Positions 47,566 to 56,438 of a DNA stretch of 64,000 nt are shown here, piece by piece. The stretch covers positions 62,001-126,000 of the forward strand of contig NZ_JAKFYR010000001.1 of the NCBI RefSeq assembly GCF_022554085.1, read 5' to 3'. The DNA is from Rhodococcus sp. CH91 (GTDB taxonomy: Bacteria; Actinomycetota; Actinomycetes; Mycobacteriales; Mycobacteriaceae). The first letter of the stretch is position 1; the number at the start of each line of letters is the position of its first letter. The notes beneath the pieces were generated by a model, which saw nothing but the letters and a program-made list of their open reading frames with translations, made no database searches and was not told where the DNA came from. A program made the translations under genes and the position numbers.

Positions 47566-48711
47566 CTACGCGCGTGTCATCGCGGCAGCCCGCTCCTCGG
47601 CCGCGACCGGCTTCGGTGTCAGCCAACGATTCTTGATCCACCTCGCGGCGGGCACCTCGACGCTGCGATAGAGCACTTCGGCGACGAGTCCGCACCCGAG
47701 CACCAGGAGCGCGACGGCGGCGGTCGTGCCGACGGTGCCCACCGTGTTCTCGTAGATCCGGTACATCACGAGGGTGTGCGTCAGGTAGATGCAGTAGCTG
47801 CGGGTCGCGACCCACACGACGAGTCCCGAACGCGCGAAGCGGCCGTCGTAACGGGCGACCAGCACCACGACGGCGAAGACGACCATGACGGTCCACAGAT
47901 ACCGGCTGCCCGCCCAGTAGACGTGGATGTCCGTGGCCATCACGATCACCGACACCTGGGTGAGCAGCGCGACGATCACCGCGCGCAGGGAGATCAACCC
48001 GGCCCAGCCGAGGTACACGATCTGGCCCAGGAACAAGGTGGGCAGGGTCGAGGCGATCTTCGACAGGAACGGGACCGCGTACGGCTCGGGTACGTACAGG
48101 TTGTAGAGCAGCACGAGCATGCACAGCACCGCACCGAGCATCGGCACCGCCACCGGAGCGCTGCGCAACAGCGACCTCCCGGCGACGCACCACAGATAGA
48201 AGGAGATCTGGGCAGCGAGTGTCCACGTCACGCCCAGCACGATGACCTGAGGTTTCAGGAAGAAGGCGCCGAGGAAGAAGGACAGGAAGGCCTCGGAGTT
48301 CGAGACCGTGGTGTGCCCGCTGAACATGCCGTTGATCCCGAGCCGCACGAGCACGATCGCAGCGAGGATCGAGACCCAGAAGGCCGGCAGGAGCCGCGCG
48401 GCCCGGGCGATCAGGAACTTTCCGCGGTCCTGGCGGATCGCCGAGCGGGTGATGAGCAGTCCTGTCAGCATCATGAAGGCCGACACACCGACGGAGGACA
48501 GGTGCTGATTGAGCCCGGCGCCTGCGACGAACACCTCGTACACGAGATCGATGCCCCACCATCCGGTGCCGAGGTCGTCGATCAGGTAGAAGGCGATGTG
48601 CGAATACAGCACCGCAGCGACCGCAACGAACCGGAGGACGTCGACGCCCGGCAGTTCCACACGCGGTGCGTCGGCCCCGCGTGTCGGTTCGTTCAGGAAG
48701 GGCCGAGACAC
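47566..48711 (-). CDS. Acyltransferase-3 family membrane protein
   Basis: A 381-residue membrane O-acyltransferase of the OafA/Acyltransferase-3 type with about ten hydrophobic helices. It starts with a short cytosolic tail, then VDVLRFVAVAAVLYSHIAFY with the conserved Arg and His. Such enzymes acetylate or acylate sugars of wall glycans or glycolipids. Start is GTG 48711. The acceptor is not known, but an envelope glycan is the natural guess in this organism. Confidence 0.85.
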   Translation of the reverse strand: MSRPFLNEPTRGADAPRVELPGVDVLRFVAVAAVLYSHIAFYLIDDLGTGWWGIDLVYEVFVAGAGLNQHLSSVGVSAFMMLTGLLITRSAIRQDRGKFLIARAARLLPAFWVSILAAIVLVRLGINGMFSGHTTVSNSEAFLSFFLGAFFLKPQVIVLGVTWTLAAQISFYLWCVAGRSLLRSAPVAVPMLGAVLCMLVLLYNLYVPEPYAVPFLSKIASTLPTLFLGQIVYLGWAGLISLRAVIVALLTQVSVIVMATDIHVYWAGSRYLWTVMVVFAVVVLVARYDGRFARSGLVVWVATRSYCIYLTHTLVMYRIYENTVGTVGTTAAVALLVLGCGLVAEVLYRSVEVPAARWIKNRWLTPKPVAAEERAAAMTRA

Positions 48712-48884
48712 GCGCCAATGTTAAGGTCCCGTTCACGCGGTCGTTACCGATGGTCCCGATATGTGCCTGTTCCCGCTGGTGGAAGCTGCTTGCCGGGGAT
48801 CCCCCCGGTGGCCGGGACCGCACGATCCGGCCGTCGGGCGGTCACGTCCGCATGACGGCCGCTGTTGCGGACGGTGTACTTATG

Positions 48885-48906
48885 GTTTTGGGTGGAAACC
48901 CGAAAC
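48885..48906 (+). promoter_or_regulatory. Small hairpin in sodA leader
   Basis: A 9-bp stem with one G-U pair closes a GGAA tetraloop (GNRA type), about 50 nt ahead of the sodA start. It may stabilise or regulate the leader if transcription starts upstream. Confidence 0.35.
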
Positions 48907-48957
48907 GGTACGCAATAACTGCACGGGCTTGTCGGCCCGCTGAAGAAGGGACCCTTC

Positions 48958-49581
48958 GTGGCTGAATACACACTTCCGGACTTGCCCTACGACTACGCAG
49001 CGCTCGAGCCGCACATCTCGGCGAAGATCATGGAGCTGCACCACTCCAAGCACCACGCGACGTACGTGGCCGGTGCGAACACCGCGCTCGAGAAGCTCGC
49101 CGAGGCGCGCGAGAACGGCACCATGGCGGCGCAGGCGACCAAGCTCGAGAAGGATCTCGCCTTCCACCTCGGTGGTCACACGAACCACTCCGTCTTCTGG
49201 CAGAACCTCTCCCCCGAGGGCGGCGACAAGCCCGAGGGTGAGCTCGCCGCCGCGATCGACGACGCGTTCGGCTCGTTCGACAAGTTCCGCGATCACTTCT
49301 CCGCGAACGCGAACTCCATCCAGGGCTCCGGCTGGTCGATCCTGGCGTGGGATTCGATCGGGCAGCGCCTGATCATCGTCCAGCTGTACGACCAGCAGGG
49401 CAACATCCCGATGGGCCTGACCCCGCTGCTCATGCTCGACATGTGGGAGCACGCCTTCTACCTGCAGTACCAGAACGTCAAGGCCGACTACGTCAAGGCG
49501 TTCTGGAACATCGTCAACTGGGCCGACGTGCAGGCTCGCTTCGAGCGTGCCCGCACCGCCACCTCCGGTCTGATCGTCTAG
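48958..49581 (+). CDS. sodA: Iron/manganese superoxide dismutase
   Basis: A 207-residue Fe/Mn-type superoxide dismutase that removes superoxide. Metal ligands are visible in [12 protein letters not shown] (His), [10 protein letters not shown] (His), and [12 protein letters not shown] (Asp and His). It lacks a classic signal peptide, as do mycobacterial SodA proteins, which are still exported by SecA2. The GTG start has AAGGGA upstream. It matches Rv3846 and is the last clear synteny anchor in the window. Confidence 0.96.
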   Translation: MAEYTLPDLPYDYAALEPHISAKIMELHHSKHHATYVAGANTALEKLAEARENGTMAAQATKLEKDLAFHLGGHTNHSVFWQNLSPEGGDKPEGELAAAIDDAFGSFDKFRDHFSANANSIQGSGWSILAWDSIGQRLIIVQLYDQQGNIPMGLTPLLMLDMWEHAFYLQYQNVKADYVKAFWNIVNWADVQARFERARTATSGLIV

Positions 49582-49604
49582 ATCGACAGGTAGGCAGGAC
49601 CGTC

Positions 49605-49636
49605 ACGAGGGGCGCCGGGTCACCGGCGCCCCTCGT
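49605..49636 (+). terminator. sodA terminator
   Basis: A perfect 14-bp stem (49605-49618 with 49623-49636) closes a GTCA loop, 24 nt past the sodA stop. Confidence 0.85.
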
Positions 49637-49715
49637 CGTCTGCGGGTCCGTCCTCACTTTCCCGATGAACGGTCGGGGGGCATGCGTTCCGTGTGAGCCC
49701 CGTTACGGTACGGCC

Positions 49716-50549
49716 ATGAGTACTCCCGAGACCTTGCTCGACGGCCTGGCCTTTCCCGAATGTCCCCGCGTGCGCGCGGGTCGACTGTGGTTCTCCGATG
49801 TGTACGCCGGCGAGGTGCTGTGCCTCGATCCGGCGACGGGCTCCGCCGAGGTCGTCGCGCGCGTCGAGGGGCATCCCGCCGGTCTCGGATTCCTCCCCGA
49901 CGGGCGACTGCTCATCGCGGCGGGAGTGCCCCGCACGGTGCTGCGTCTCGAATCCGACGGCCGTCTCGTCGAACACGCCGACCTGTCGCACGTCGCCACC
50001 TGGCATCTCAACGACATGTTCGTCGATACGCAGGGGCGCGCGTACGTCGGCAACTACGGCGACGCGAGTGCGCCCCCGGATCCCGCTCGCCCGGCCGCAC
50101 TGGCTCTGGTGGAGCCCGACGGTTCCGTGCGGGTGGCAGCCGAAGACCTGGAGTTCGCCAACGGCATCGTCGCGACCGGCGATGGACGCACCCTGATCGT
50201 CGCCGAGACCCGGTCCCGTCCGGGCAGGCTCACCGCGTTCACCGTCGCGGACGACGGATCGCTCACCGACCGTCGCGTCCTGATCGAGTTCGACTCGACG
50301 GTCTTCCCGGACGGCATCGCGATCGACTCGCAGGACGGGGTGTGGGTGGCCTCGCCGTTCGACGGGCGGGTCCTGCGGGTCTCGATGCAGGGCGAGATCA
50401 CCGACGAGGTGAAGGTGGCCCATCCGTACGCCGTGGCGGTGGACGGGGACAGTCTGCTCGTGTGCAGCTCCTCGGATTGGCGACCGGAGGTCGCCGTGCG
50501 CGACCGGACGGGCGCGATCGTGCGGGTCCGGATCGGCGACGGCGGGTAA
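49716..50549 (+). CDS. SMP-30/gluconolactonase-like beta-propeller protein
   Basis: A 277-residue six-bladed propeller of the SMP-30/Gre/LRE family. Metal ligands are suggested by FPECPRVRAGRLWFSDV (Glu), ATWHLNDMFVDTQGRAYVG (Asn, Asp) and FPDGIAIDSQ (Asp). Family enzymes hydrolyse lactones. No signal peptide is present. The start is ATG 49716; the open frame continues upstream without family similarity. The lactone is unknown. Confidence 0.88.
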   Translation: MSTPETLLDGLAFPECPRVRAGRLWFSDVYAGEVLCLDPATGSAEVVARVEGHPAGLGFLPDGRLLIAAGVPRTVLRLESDGRLVEHADLSHVATWHLNDMFVDTQGRAYVGNYGDASAPPDPARPAALALVEPDGSVRVAAEDLEFANGIVATGDGRTLIVAETRSRPGRLTAFTVADDGSLTDRRVLIEFDSTVFPDGIAIDSQDGVWVASPFDGRVLRVSMQGEITDEVKVAHPYAVAVDGDSLLVCSSSDWRPEVAVRDRTGAIVRVRIGDGG

Positions 50550-50625
50550 CTGGCACTCGGCACCTCTTGTGTGCCAACGACGGAACCGGGCATTCTCCCC
50601 TTACCGACCGAGAGGGAGGAGTGGG

Positions 50626-51159
50626 ATGAACGCCGAGGAACACAGCCGGATCGAACTGTCCGCATTCCATTCCGACGGGTCGCTGCGAGGCTTCGTCGTC
50701 TCGGGCCGATGGCCCGCGACCACCCGGGAGTGGGCGCAGGTGCTGGCGATGACGGTACGGATCGCGTCGTTGCCGGGACTGCTGCCCACGTCGACGGTGT
50801 TCGGGGTGAAGGAGGAGCTGCCCGACGATCCCGAACCCGGGACGGTCGGGCTCGTGCTCGCCGAAGGAACGGTGCTGGGCGAGCGGGCCGTGCAGCCGGG
50901 CCGGTTCGCGGAACATCAGCCGCCGGCGCTGATCATGCTGCATCCGCCGTCGGAGACGACGCCGTCGCTGCCGGAGAACGCCGGTGCCGCGTCGGGTTGC
51001 GTACTGCTGCCCGGCATTCCGCATCTGGGCCTCGAACACCGGGCTGCGTGGGTCGAGGCCGAGCCCGACGGCACCGTGACGGCGCTGGTCAGCAAGGTCG
51101 GGGTCGATCCGAGCAGAGATCCCGACACCGCGATTCTGGCCATGCTGCTCGCCTCGTGA
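50626..51159 (+). CDS. Uncharacterised 177-residue protein
   Basis: A soluble protein that I do not recognise. It has no signal peptide or membrane segment. Conserved-looking spots include SGRWPATTREWAQVLAM and HPPSETTPSLPENAG. GGGAGG with 7-nt spacing precedes ATG 50626, which supports translation. It stands alone between the SMP-30 gene and the riboswitch. Confidence 0.6.
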   Translation: MNAEEHSRIELSAFHSDGSLRGFVVSGRWPATTREWAQVLAMTVRIASLPGLLPTSTVFGVKEELPDDPEPGTVGLVLAEGTVLGERAVQPGRFAEHQPPALIMLHPPSETTPSLPENAGAASGCVLLPGIPHLGLEHRAAWVEAEPDGTVTALVSKVGVDPSRDPDTAILAMLLAS

Positions 51160-51240
51160 GGCCGCCCCGCGAGCGAGAGTTCGGTTCTCCGAAACTTAGC
51201 ATTGCCTTTACAGAATTCGGTTCGCTGGACTAACGTTGTC

Positions 51241-51360
51241 GTCGGCGAAGGGGAGTAGCCCCCAATCGCAGGGTCGACATACTGGCGGTGCCCGAGACGG
51301 CATCACCCGGCCCCGCGGACCGGATCCGCATCCGGTGGGCGAGACCTTCGGCCGCCCGAC
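51241..51360 (+). ncRNA. yybP-ykoY manganese riboswitch aptamer
   Basis: The leader of the GDT1-type gene carries the conserved pieces of the yybP-ykoY aptamer: GGGGAGTAGC near 51250, ACATACTGG near 51278 and GGGCGAGACCTTCGGCC near 51337. Known yybP-ykoY switches bind Mn2+ and turn on manganese exporters, which fits the downstream gene. An in-frame GTG at 51288 inside the aptamer is not a start. Confidence 0.88.
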
Positions 51361-51380
51361 GCACCGTGCGTCCGGCGTCC

Positions 51381-51418
51381 GGAGGAAGCCCCGTTTCCTC
51401 CATCCGGAAGGAGGAAAC
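51381..51418 (+). promoter_or_regulatory. Riboswitch expression platform with competing anti-SD pairings
   Basis: GTTTCCTCC (51393-51401) can pair perfectly with GGAGGAAAC (51410-51418), which contains the Shine-Dalgarno, or its TTCCTCC can pair with GGAGGAA at 51381-51387. The two pairings exclude each other, giving an on/off switch for translation of the gene at 51423. Confidence 0.75.
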
Positions 51419-51422
51419 ACCC

Positions 51423-52121
51423 GTGTGGTCCGCACTCGTCCTGTCGTTCGCCGTCATCTTCGTCGCCGAACTCGGCGACAAATCCCAGTTGATGGCGATG
51501 ACCTTCGCCCTGCGTTACCGCTGGTGGGTCGTCCTGTCCGGAATCCTGTTCGCCACCACCGTGGTCCATCTCGTGTCGGTGGCCGTCGGTCACTATCTGG
51601 GAGTTGCGATCCCCGCGGCCGCGATCTCGATCGTCGGCGGCATCGCCTTCCTGATCTTCGGCGCCTGGACGCTGCGCGGTGATTCCCTCGACGACGACGA
51701 GCAGTCCAAGGCCGGACGCGTCGCGCGCTCTGCCTTCCTCGCCGTGAGTTCGGCGTTCTTCCTCGCGGAGCTCGGCGACAAGACGATGCTCGCCACCATC
51801 ACCCTCGCAGCCGACAACGACTGGGCCGGAGTATGGATCGGCTCGACCGTGGGCATGGTCGCGGCCGACGCACTGGCCATCATCGCCGGCGCCGTGCTGG
51901 GCCGGCATCTTCCCGAGAACGCGATCCGCTTCGGAGCGGCCGCCCTGTTCTTCGGCTTCGGGGCCTGGATGCTGGCGGACGGATTGTTCCCGCAGAGCGC
52001 CCTCCTGGGACCGGTCGCGGGCGGCACGGCCCTGCTGATCTCCGCGGGCCTGATGATCGCCCTGCGACGGCGGCCCCGCCGGCCTGTGACCGGCGAGATC
52101 CAGGACCCCGTGCGACGCTGA
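51423..52121 (+). CDS. GDT1/TMEM165-type manganese exporter
   Basis: A 232-residue membrane protein of the UPF0016/GDT1 family. The two signature motifs are FVAELGDKSQLMAM near residue 13 and FLAELGDKTMLATI near 115, one in each half of the inverted repeat, each starting a transmembrane helix. Family members export Mn2+ or exchange Ca2+/Mn2+ for protons. The GTG start has AGGAGG about 8 nt upstream, and that site lies inside the riboswitch platform, so expression should rise with manganese. Confidence 0.93.
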   Translation: MWSALVLSFAVIFVAELGDKSQLMAMTFALRYRWWVVLSGILFATTVVHLVSVAVGHYLGVAIPAAAISIVGGIAFLIFGAWTLRGDSLDDDEQSKAGRVARSAFLAVSSAFFLAELGDKTMLATITLAADNDWAGVWIGSTVGMVAADALAIIAGAVLGRHLPENAIRFGAAALFFGFGAWMLADGLFPQSALLGPVAGGTALLISAGLMIALRRRPRRPVTGEIQDPVRR

Positions 52122-52162
52122 TCACCCCTCCGGGCACGTGTTCCGCATGCGCGACAGGAGTA

Positions 52163-52178
52163 TGCTTGCCGATAAGCA
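52163..52178 (+). promoter_or_regulatory. MarR-type operator candidate
   Basis: TGCTT-N6-AAGCA, an inverted repeat, overlaps a TATGCT -10-like hexamer (52161-52166) ahead of the marR gene; autoregulation is likely. Confidence 0.55.
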
Positions 52179-52200
52179 AATAATTCTCGGAGGTGGTTCC

Positions 52201-52704
52201 ATGTCCGATCGCACGGACGACACCCCTCGATCCGCTACTCCGCCGTTCGATGCCGACGACGTCCACCGTCTGCGTATCGCCATCGGACGTATCTCCCGCC
52301 GCATGGGCATGTTCGCCTCGGAGGAAGGGTTGACGCGCTCGCAGTCGGCCCTCCTCACGACCGTCGCCCGCCACGAGACGATCGGAGTCCGCGAACTCGC
52401 GGAGATCGAAGGGCTCAACCCCACCATGTGTTCGCGCATGGTGAGCAAACTCGAAGAAGACGGGCTGTTGACCCGCTCCCCCCACGTCGACGACAAGCGT
52501 GTCGTCCGTGTCCACATCACCCCCGCCGGCGCCGCTCTGTCCGCAGAGTTGCGCGCACGCCGCACCGCCCTGTTCGCCCGTCACCTCACCGACCTGAGCG
52601 AACAGCACCTCGACATCCTCCACGCGGCGCTGCCCGCGCTCGAAGCACTGTCGGAGCGGGTCGCCGACTCGGGACCCACCCCCAGCGAGGAGGCGCATCC
52701 GTGA
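52201..52704 (+). CDS. MarR-family regulator
   Basis: A 167-residue MarR regulator. The winged helix spans about 40-115, with ETIGVRELAEIEGLNPTMCS and MVSKLEEDGLLTRSPHVDDK. GGAGGTGG with good spacing precedes ATG 52201. It overlaps the MFS start (GTGA), so it most likely controls efflux through that transporter. The ligand is not known. Confidence 0.9.
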   Translation: MSDRTDDTPRSATPPFDADDVHRLRIAIGRISRRMGMFASEEGLTRSQSALLTTVARHETIGVRELAEIEGLNPTMCSRMVSKLEEDGLLTRSPHVDDKRVVRVHITPAGAALSAELRARRTALFARHLTDLSEQHLDILHAALPALEALSERVADSGPTPSEEAHP

Positions 52705-53948
52705 CAGTGCTCGACGACATCCGAGGACAGACCTTCGCGGCCCTGCGCGGGCCCAACTTCCGCCTCTACATCAGCGGCCAGGCGGTCTCCCTGGTCGGTA
52801 CGTGGATGCAGACGGTCGCACAGTCCTGGCTCGTCCTGCAGCTCACCGGATCCGCCACCGCCATCGGTATCGTGCTCGCCCTGCAGACCGTGCCGATGCT
52901 GCTGCTCGGTCCCTACGGCGGTGTGGTCGCCGACCGCTCCGACAAACGCCGGCTCATGATCGGGCTGCAGTCACTCATGGGGGTCCAGGCCCTGATCCTG
53001 GGGCTGCTCGTCGTCACCGGCACCGTGGCCCTGTGGCACGTCTACGTCCTGGCGATCCTGCTCGGCCTCAATCAGTGTTTCGAGAATCCCGCGCGACAGT
53101 CGTTCATGCTCGAACTGGTGGGGCCGGAGGATCTTCGGAACGCCGTGAGCCTGCAGTCGGTTCTCGCCTCCTGTTCCCGCATGATCGGCCCGGCCGTCGC
53201 CGGTGTGGTCATCGCGGCCGGCGGACTCGGCGTGTGCTTCCTGCTCAACGCCGCGAGTTTCGTCGCCGTCGTCACCTCGCTGCTCCGGCTCGACGTCTCC
53301 CGGCTGCAGCCGTCGCCCCCGGCCGCCCGCGCCAAGGGCCAGCTGCGCGAGGGCTTCGCCTACGTGCGACGCACCTCCGACCTCGCCGTCCCGCTGCTCA
53401 TGATGGCGCTCGTCGGCTGTCTGGCATTCGAGTTCCAGGTGGTCCTGCCGGTCCTGGCCGACCGCACGTTCGAATCCGGTGCCGGTGCCTACGGCTTCCT
53501 CACCGCCGCGATGGGAGCGGGGTCCGTCGTGGGCGGACTGGCCATGGCGACCTGGGGCCGCACGGGAACCAAGCCGCTCGTCGTCTCCGCCCTCGCGTTC
53601 GGCATCGCCCTGGCGGTCGCCGCAGCGGCGCCGACCCTCACCAGCCTCGTCGTGATCATGGTGGTCGTCGGCGCACTGAGCGTGACCTTCACGTCCACCA
53701 CCAACAGCTCGCTCCAGCTCGCGGCCGCGCCGACCATGCGTGGCCGGGTGATGGCCCTGTGGTCCGTCGCCTTCCTCGGTTCCACCGCCATCGGTGGCCC
53801 GATCGCCGGATGGGTCAGCGAGCAGTGGGGAGGCAGGGCAGGTCTGCTGCTCGGTGCCGGCGCCTGTCTCGTGGCCGCGATGCTGGGTCTTCTCGCCCTG
53901 CGCCGCAGGACCTCCACCCCCGCGGAGGTCACGACGGTCACCGGCTAG
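52701..53948 (+). CDS. MFS efflux transporter (EntS-like)
   Basis: A 415-residue permease of the MFS_3/EntS type with twelve hydrophobic segments. It starts VTVLDDIRGQTFAALRGPNF; the loop between helices 2 and 3 reads GGVVADRSDKRRLMI. The family exports siderophores or drugs. The GTG start overlaps the marR stop, and with the MarR protein it makes a typical ligand-responsive efflux unit. Confidence 0.9.
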   Translation: MTVLDDIRGQTFAALRGPNFRLYISGQAVSLVGTWMQTVAQSWLVLQLTGSATAIGIVLALQTVPMLLLGPYGGVVADRSDKRRLMIGLQSLMGVQALILGLLVVTGTVALWHVYVLAILLGLNQCFENPARQSFMLELVGPEDLRNAVSLQSVLASCSRMIGPAVAGVVIAAGGLGVCFLLNAASFVAVVTSLLRLDVSRLQPSPPAARAKGQLREGFAYVRRTSDLAVPLLMMALVGCLAFEFQVVLPVLADRTFESGAGAYGFLTAAMGAGSVVGGLAMATWGRTGTKPLVVSALAFGIALAVAAAAPTLTSLVVIMVVVGALSVTFTSTTNSSLQLAAAPTMRGRVMALWSVAFLGSTAIGGPIAGWVSEQWGGRAGLLLGAGACLVAAMLGLLALRRRTSTPAEVTTVTG

Positions 53949-54004
53949 GGTTCGTGACGAAGGACACTGACGAGCCCTACAGCTCGAGACAGGAGATACG
54001 AACA

Positions 54005-54772
54005 GTGGAGATTCAGGGATCCGCCGCGCTGGTGACCGGCGCCGCATCCGGCCTCGGTGCCGCCACCGCGCGCCGCCTCGCCGACGCCGGGGCCACCGTC
54101 TTCGGCCTCGACCTCCAGCAGTCCATCGAGCGGGTCGGCGATTCCGCGCCCGAGGGCGTCACGCTCATCGCCACCGATGTCACGAGCCCCGACGACGTGC
54201 AGGCCGCGATCGATCGCATCGTCGAGTCCGGTGTTCCGCTGCGCATCGTCGTCAACTGCGCCGGTGTGGGCTGGGCCGGACGCATCCTGTCCAAGAACGG
54301 TCCCCACGACCTCGAGCTGTTCCGCACGGTCATCACCGTCAACCTGCTCGGCACGTTCAACGTCATGCGGCTGGCCGCCGATGCGATCTCCAAGACCGAC
54401 ACGGTCGACGAGTCGGGTCAGCGCGGCGTCATCGTGAACACCGCCTCGGTCGCGGCGTTCGAGGGACAGATCGGCCAGATCGCGTACTCCGCGTCCAAGG
54501 GTGGCGTGCACGGCATGACCGTCCCCGCCGCACGCGACCTCGCGCAGTTCGGCATCCGCGTCAACACCATCGCCCCCGGCATCGTCGACACCCCCATGCT
54601 CGCCGGTGTCACCGAGGAGTACCGCAAGGGCCTCGAAGCCGGAGTGCCGTTCCCGTCCCGGCTCGCCCAGCCCGCCGAGTACGCGCAGCTCGTACAGATG
54701 ATCGTCGAGCACGACTATCTCAACGGCGAGACCATCCGCATGGACGGCGCCCTGCGTATGGCGCCGCGGTAA
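54005..54772 (+). CDS. HSD10-type SDR
   Basis: A 255-residue SDR close to the one at 28046-28807. The NAD site is TGAASGLGAATARRLA with an acidic Asp in FGLDLQQS; the catalytic part is [20 protein letters not shown] with Tyr and Lys. It begins at GTG 54005 with AGGAGA about 10 nt upstream and is followed by a terminator. It is not near other beta-oxidation genes here. Confidence 0.88.
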   Translation: MEIQGSAALVTGAASGLGAATARRLADAGATVFGLDLQQSIERVGDSAPEGVTLIATDVTSPDDVQAAIDRIVESGVPLRIVVNCAGVGWAGRILSKNGPHDLELFRTVITVNLLGTFNVMRLAADAISKTDTVDESGQRGVIVNTASVAAFEGQIGQIAYSASKGGVHGMTVPAARDLAQFGIRVNTIAPGIVDTPMLAGVTEEYRKGLEAGVPFPSRLAQPAEYAQLVQMIVEHDYLNGETIRMDGALRMAPR

Positions 54773-54786
54773 CAGCGACCGTCGTG

Positions 54787-54834
54787 CCCCGTGCGCGTGC
54801 CCGGTAGTCGCTGCTACCGGAGGCGCGCACGGGG
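54787..54834 (+). terminator. Terminator after SDR gene
   Basis: An 11-bp outer stem (54787-54797 with 54824-54834) encloses a 7-bp inner stem (54801-54807 with 54814-54820), 14 nt past the stop. Confidence 0.78.
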
Positions 54835-54846
54835 TACCCGGACGGA

Positions 54847-55668
54847 GTGCGCATCCCGATCGTCGTGACGGTGATCGTCGTCCTCCTCGGCGTCGCCGGC
54901 TGGGCCCTGCAGCGACGCCTGATCTATCTGCCCGACGCTTCCGCTCCCCCTGCCGCCGCGACCGTCCTGGCGGGCGCCGAGGATGTCGTACTCACCACCT
55001 CCGACGGCCTCGAACTCGACGCCTGGTTCGTGCCCGGCCGCAATCCCGACGGACCCGGGCACGGGTTCACCGTCCTCCTGGCTCCCGGTAACGGAGGCAA
55101 CCGGCTCGGCCGCGCCGGCACCGCCGCCGATCTCGCCGCCGCGGGTTTCTCGACATTGCTGCTCGACTACCGCGGATACGGCGGCAACCCCGGCCGGCCG
55201 GACGAGCCGGGTCTCGCCGCCGATGCACGCGCGGCCCTGGATCATCTCCGCTCGCGGGAGGACGTCGACCCCACCCGGCTGCTCTACTTCGGCGAAAGCC
55301 TCGGCTGCGCCGTGGTCGCGGCGCTCGCCGTCGACGAGCCCCCGGCCGGGATGCTGCTGCGCTCGCCCTTCACCGATCTCGCCGCCGTCGCCCGGCACCA
55401 CTATCCGTTCGTCCCCGCCGCACTGCTGAAGGACGAATTCCCCGTCGCCGATCTCGTCGCCCGGATCGACGTGCCGCTCACCGTCGTCCACGGCACGGCC
55501 GACACCGTCGTTCCCTCCACGCAGAGTGTCGACGTCGCCGATGCCGCGGGGACTCTGCACGAACGCCTCGAACTGCCGGGGCTCGGGCACAACGACCCGC
55601 CGATGTTCGGCGCTCCGGTCGTGGACGCGCTGTCGCGGCTCGCCGAGTCGGTGCGGGCCGGCGGATGA
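54847..55668 (+). CDS. Membrane-anchored alpha/beta hydrolase (Bem46/ABHD13-like)
   Basis: A 273-residue protein with an N-terminal helix (about 3-18, IPIVVTVIVVLLGVAGWAL) and an alpha/beta hydrolase domain. The nucleophile elbow is YFGESLGCAVVAAL, the acid is in VHGTADTVVP and the His in LPGLGHNDPP. The family includes Bem46/ABHD13-like hydrolases whose natural substrates are unclear. GTG start with only a short upstream GGA; leaderless translation is possible. It converges on the iclR gene. Confidence 0.85.
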   Translation: MRIPIVVTVIVVLLGVAGWALQRRLIYLPDASAPPAAATVLAGAEDVVLTTSDGLELDAWFVPGRNPDGPGHGFTVLLAPGNGGNRLGRAGTAADLAAAGFSTLLLDYRGYGGNPGRPDEPGLAADARAALDHLRSREDVDPTRLLYFGESLGCAVVAALAVDEPPAGMLLRSPFTDLAAVARHHYPFVPAALLKDEFPVADLVARIDVPLTVVHGTADTVVPSTQSVDVADAAGTLHERLELPGLGHNDPPMFGAPVVDALSRLAESVRAGG

Positions 55669-55679
55669 CTCCTGCCGCC

Positions 55680-56438
55680 CTACAGCAGTCCGGTGAGTCG
55701 CGCCGCACCGTCGACGAGGAATTTCACCAGATCGGGTTCGGGCCGGACCTTCGCGGCCGATCCGTGCAGGTACAACCCGCCCACCACGAACGATGACGCG
55801 TCGCGGATCGGAACCGCCAGTGCCGCCCGACCCAGGCGCGTCTCCTGATTCTCCTGCGCATATCCGGCCGACATGACGCCGTGGAGTTCACGCACGAGCA
55901 TCTCGCTGTCGCACACCGTGAAGTCGGTGATCCTGCGCATGTCGCCGGGCGGGCACGAGTCCGGCAAATGGGCCAGCATGAGTTTGCCGATGGCATTGGC
56001 ATGCAACGACTTCGACAACATCGTTATCGCCACGATCTCGTGGTCCGGATCCTGGTCGACGAAGCGGAGACGCCCACCGGCGAACGAGGCGACGTGCAGT
56101 CCGAATCGGGTCCGCAGACGCAGATCCTCCATCACCTCGTGAAGGGATTCGGACGGATTCGATTCCGCTGCGGCATAGGCGAGTTCGGCGGTACGCCGGC
56201 CCAGCGCGAAACCCGACAGATCGGGTACCCGCACGAGATAGCCGTCCGCGACCAGCAGGTTCAGCATCCGGTAGGCCGTGGCCGGCGGAACCCCGGCGAA
56301 CGTCGCGATCTCCTTCGCCGTGCTCCCCGGTCCGAGCTGAGCCACCGCCTCGAGCATTCCCAGCGCCTTCTGCACCGCGTGCGGCTGGCGACCGCCGAAG
56401 GCCGGATCGGAGGACCGGACCGCGGCGTGGGCGGTCAC
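55680..56438 (-). CDS. IclR-family regulator of the amine cluster
   Basis: A 252-residue regulator. The winged helix spans about 20-80 (GPGSTAKEIATFAGVPPATA) and the IclR effector domain about 95-250. It overlaps the stop of the permease gene (GTGA), so the two form an operon divergent from the mau-like genes. By position it most likely responds to an amine or its aldehyde and controls both directions. The ligand is inferred. Confidence 0.88.
   Translation of the reverse strand: MTAHAAVRSSDPAFGGRQPHAVQKALGMLEAVAQLGPGSTAKEIATFAGVPPATAYRMLNLLVADGYLVRVPDLSGFALGRRTAELAYAAAESNPSESLHEVMEDLRLRTRFGLHVASFAGGRLRFVDQDPDHEIVAITMLSKSLHANAIGKLMLAHLPDSCPPGDMRRITDFTVCDSEMLVRELHGVMSAGYAQENQETRLGRAALAVPIRDASSFVVGGLYLHGSAAKVRPEPDLVKFLVDGAARLTGLL

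Noticed and set aside
51288-51422. N-terminal extension of the GDT1-type gene starting at GTG 51288
   Set aside because: This segment is the riboswitch aptamer and expression platform; translation of it gives a Pro/Arg-rich peptide unrelated to the family.
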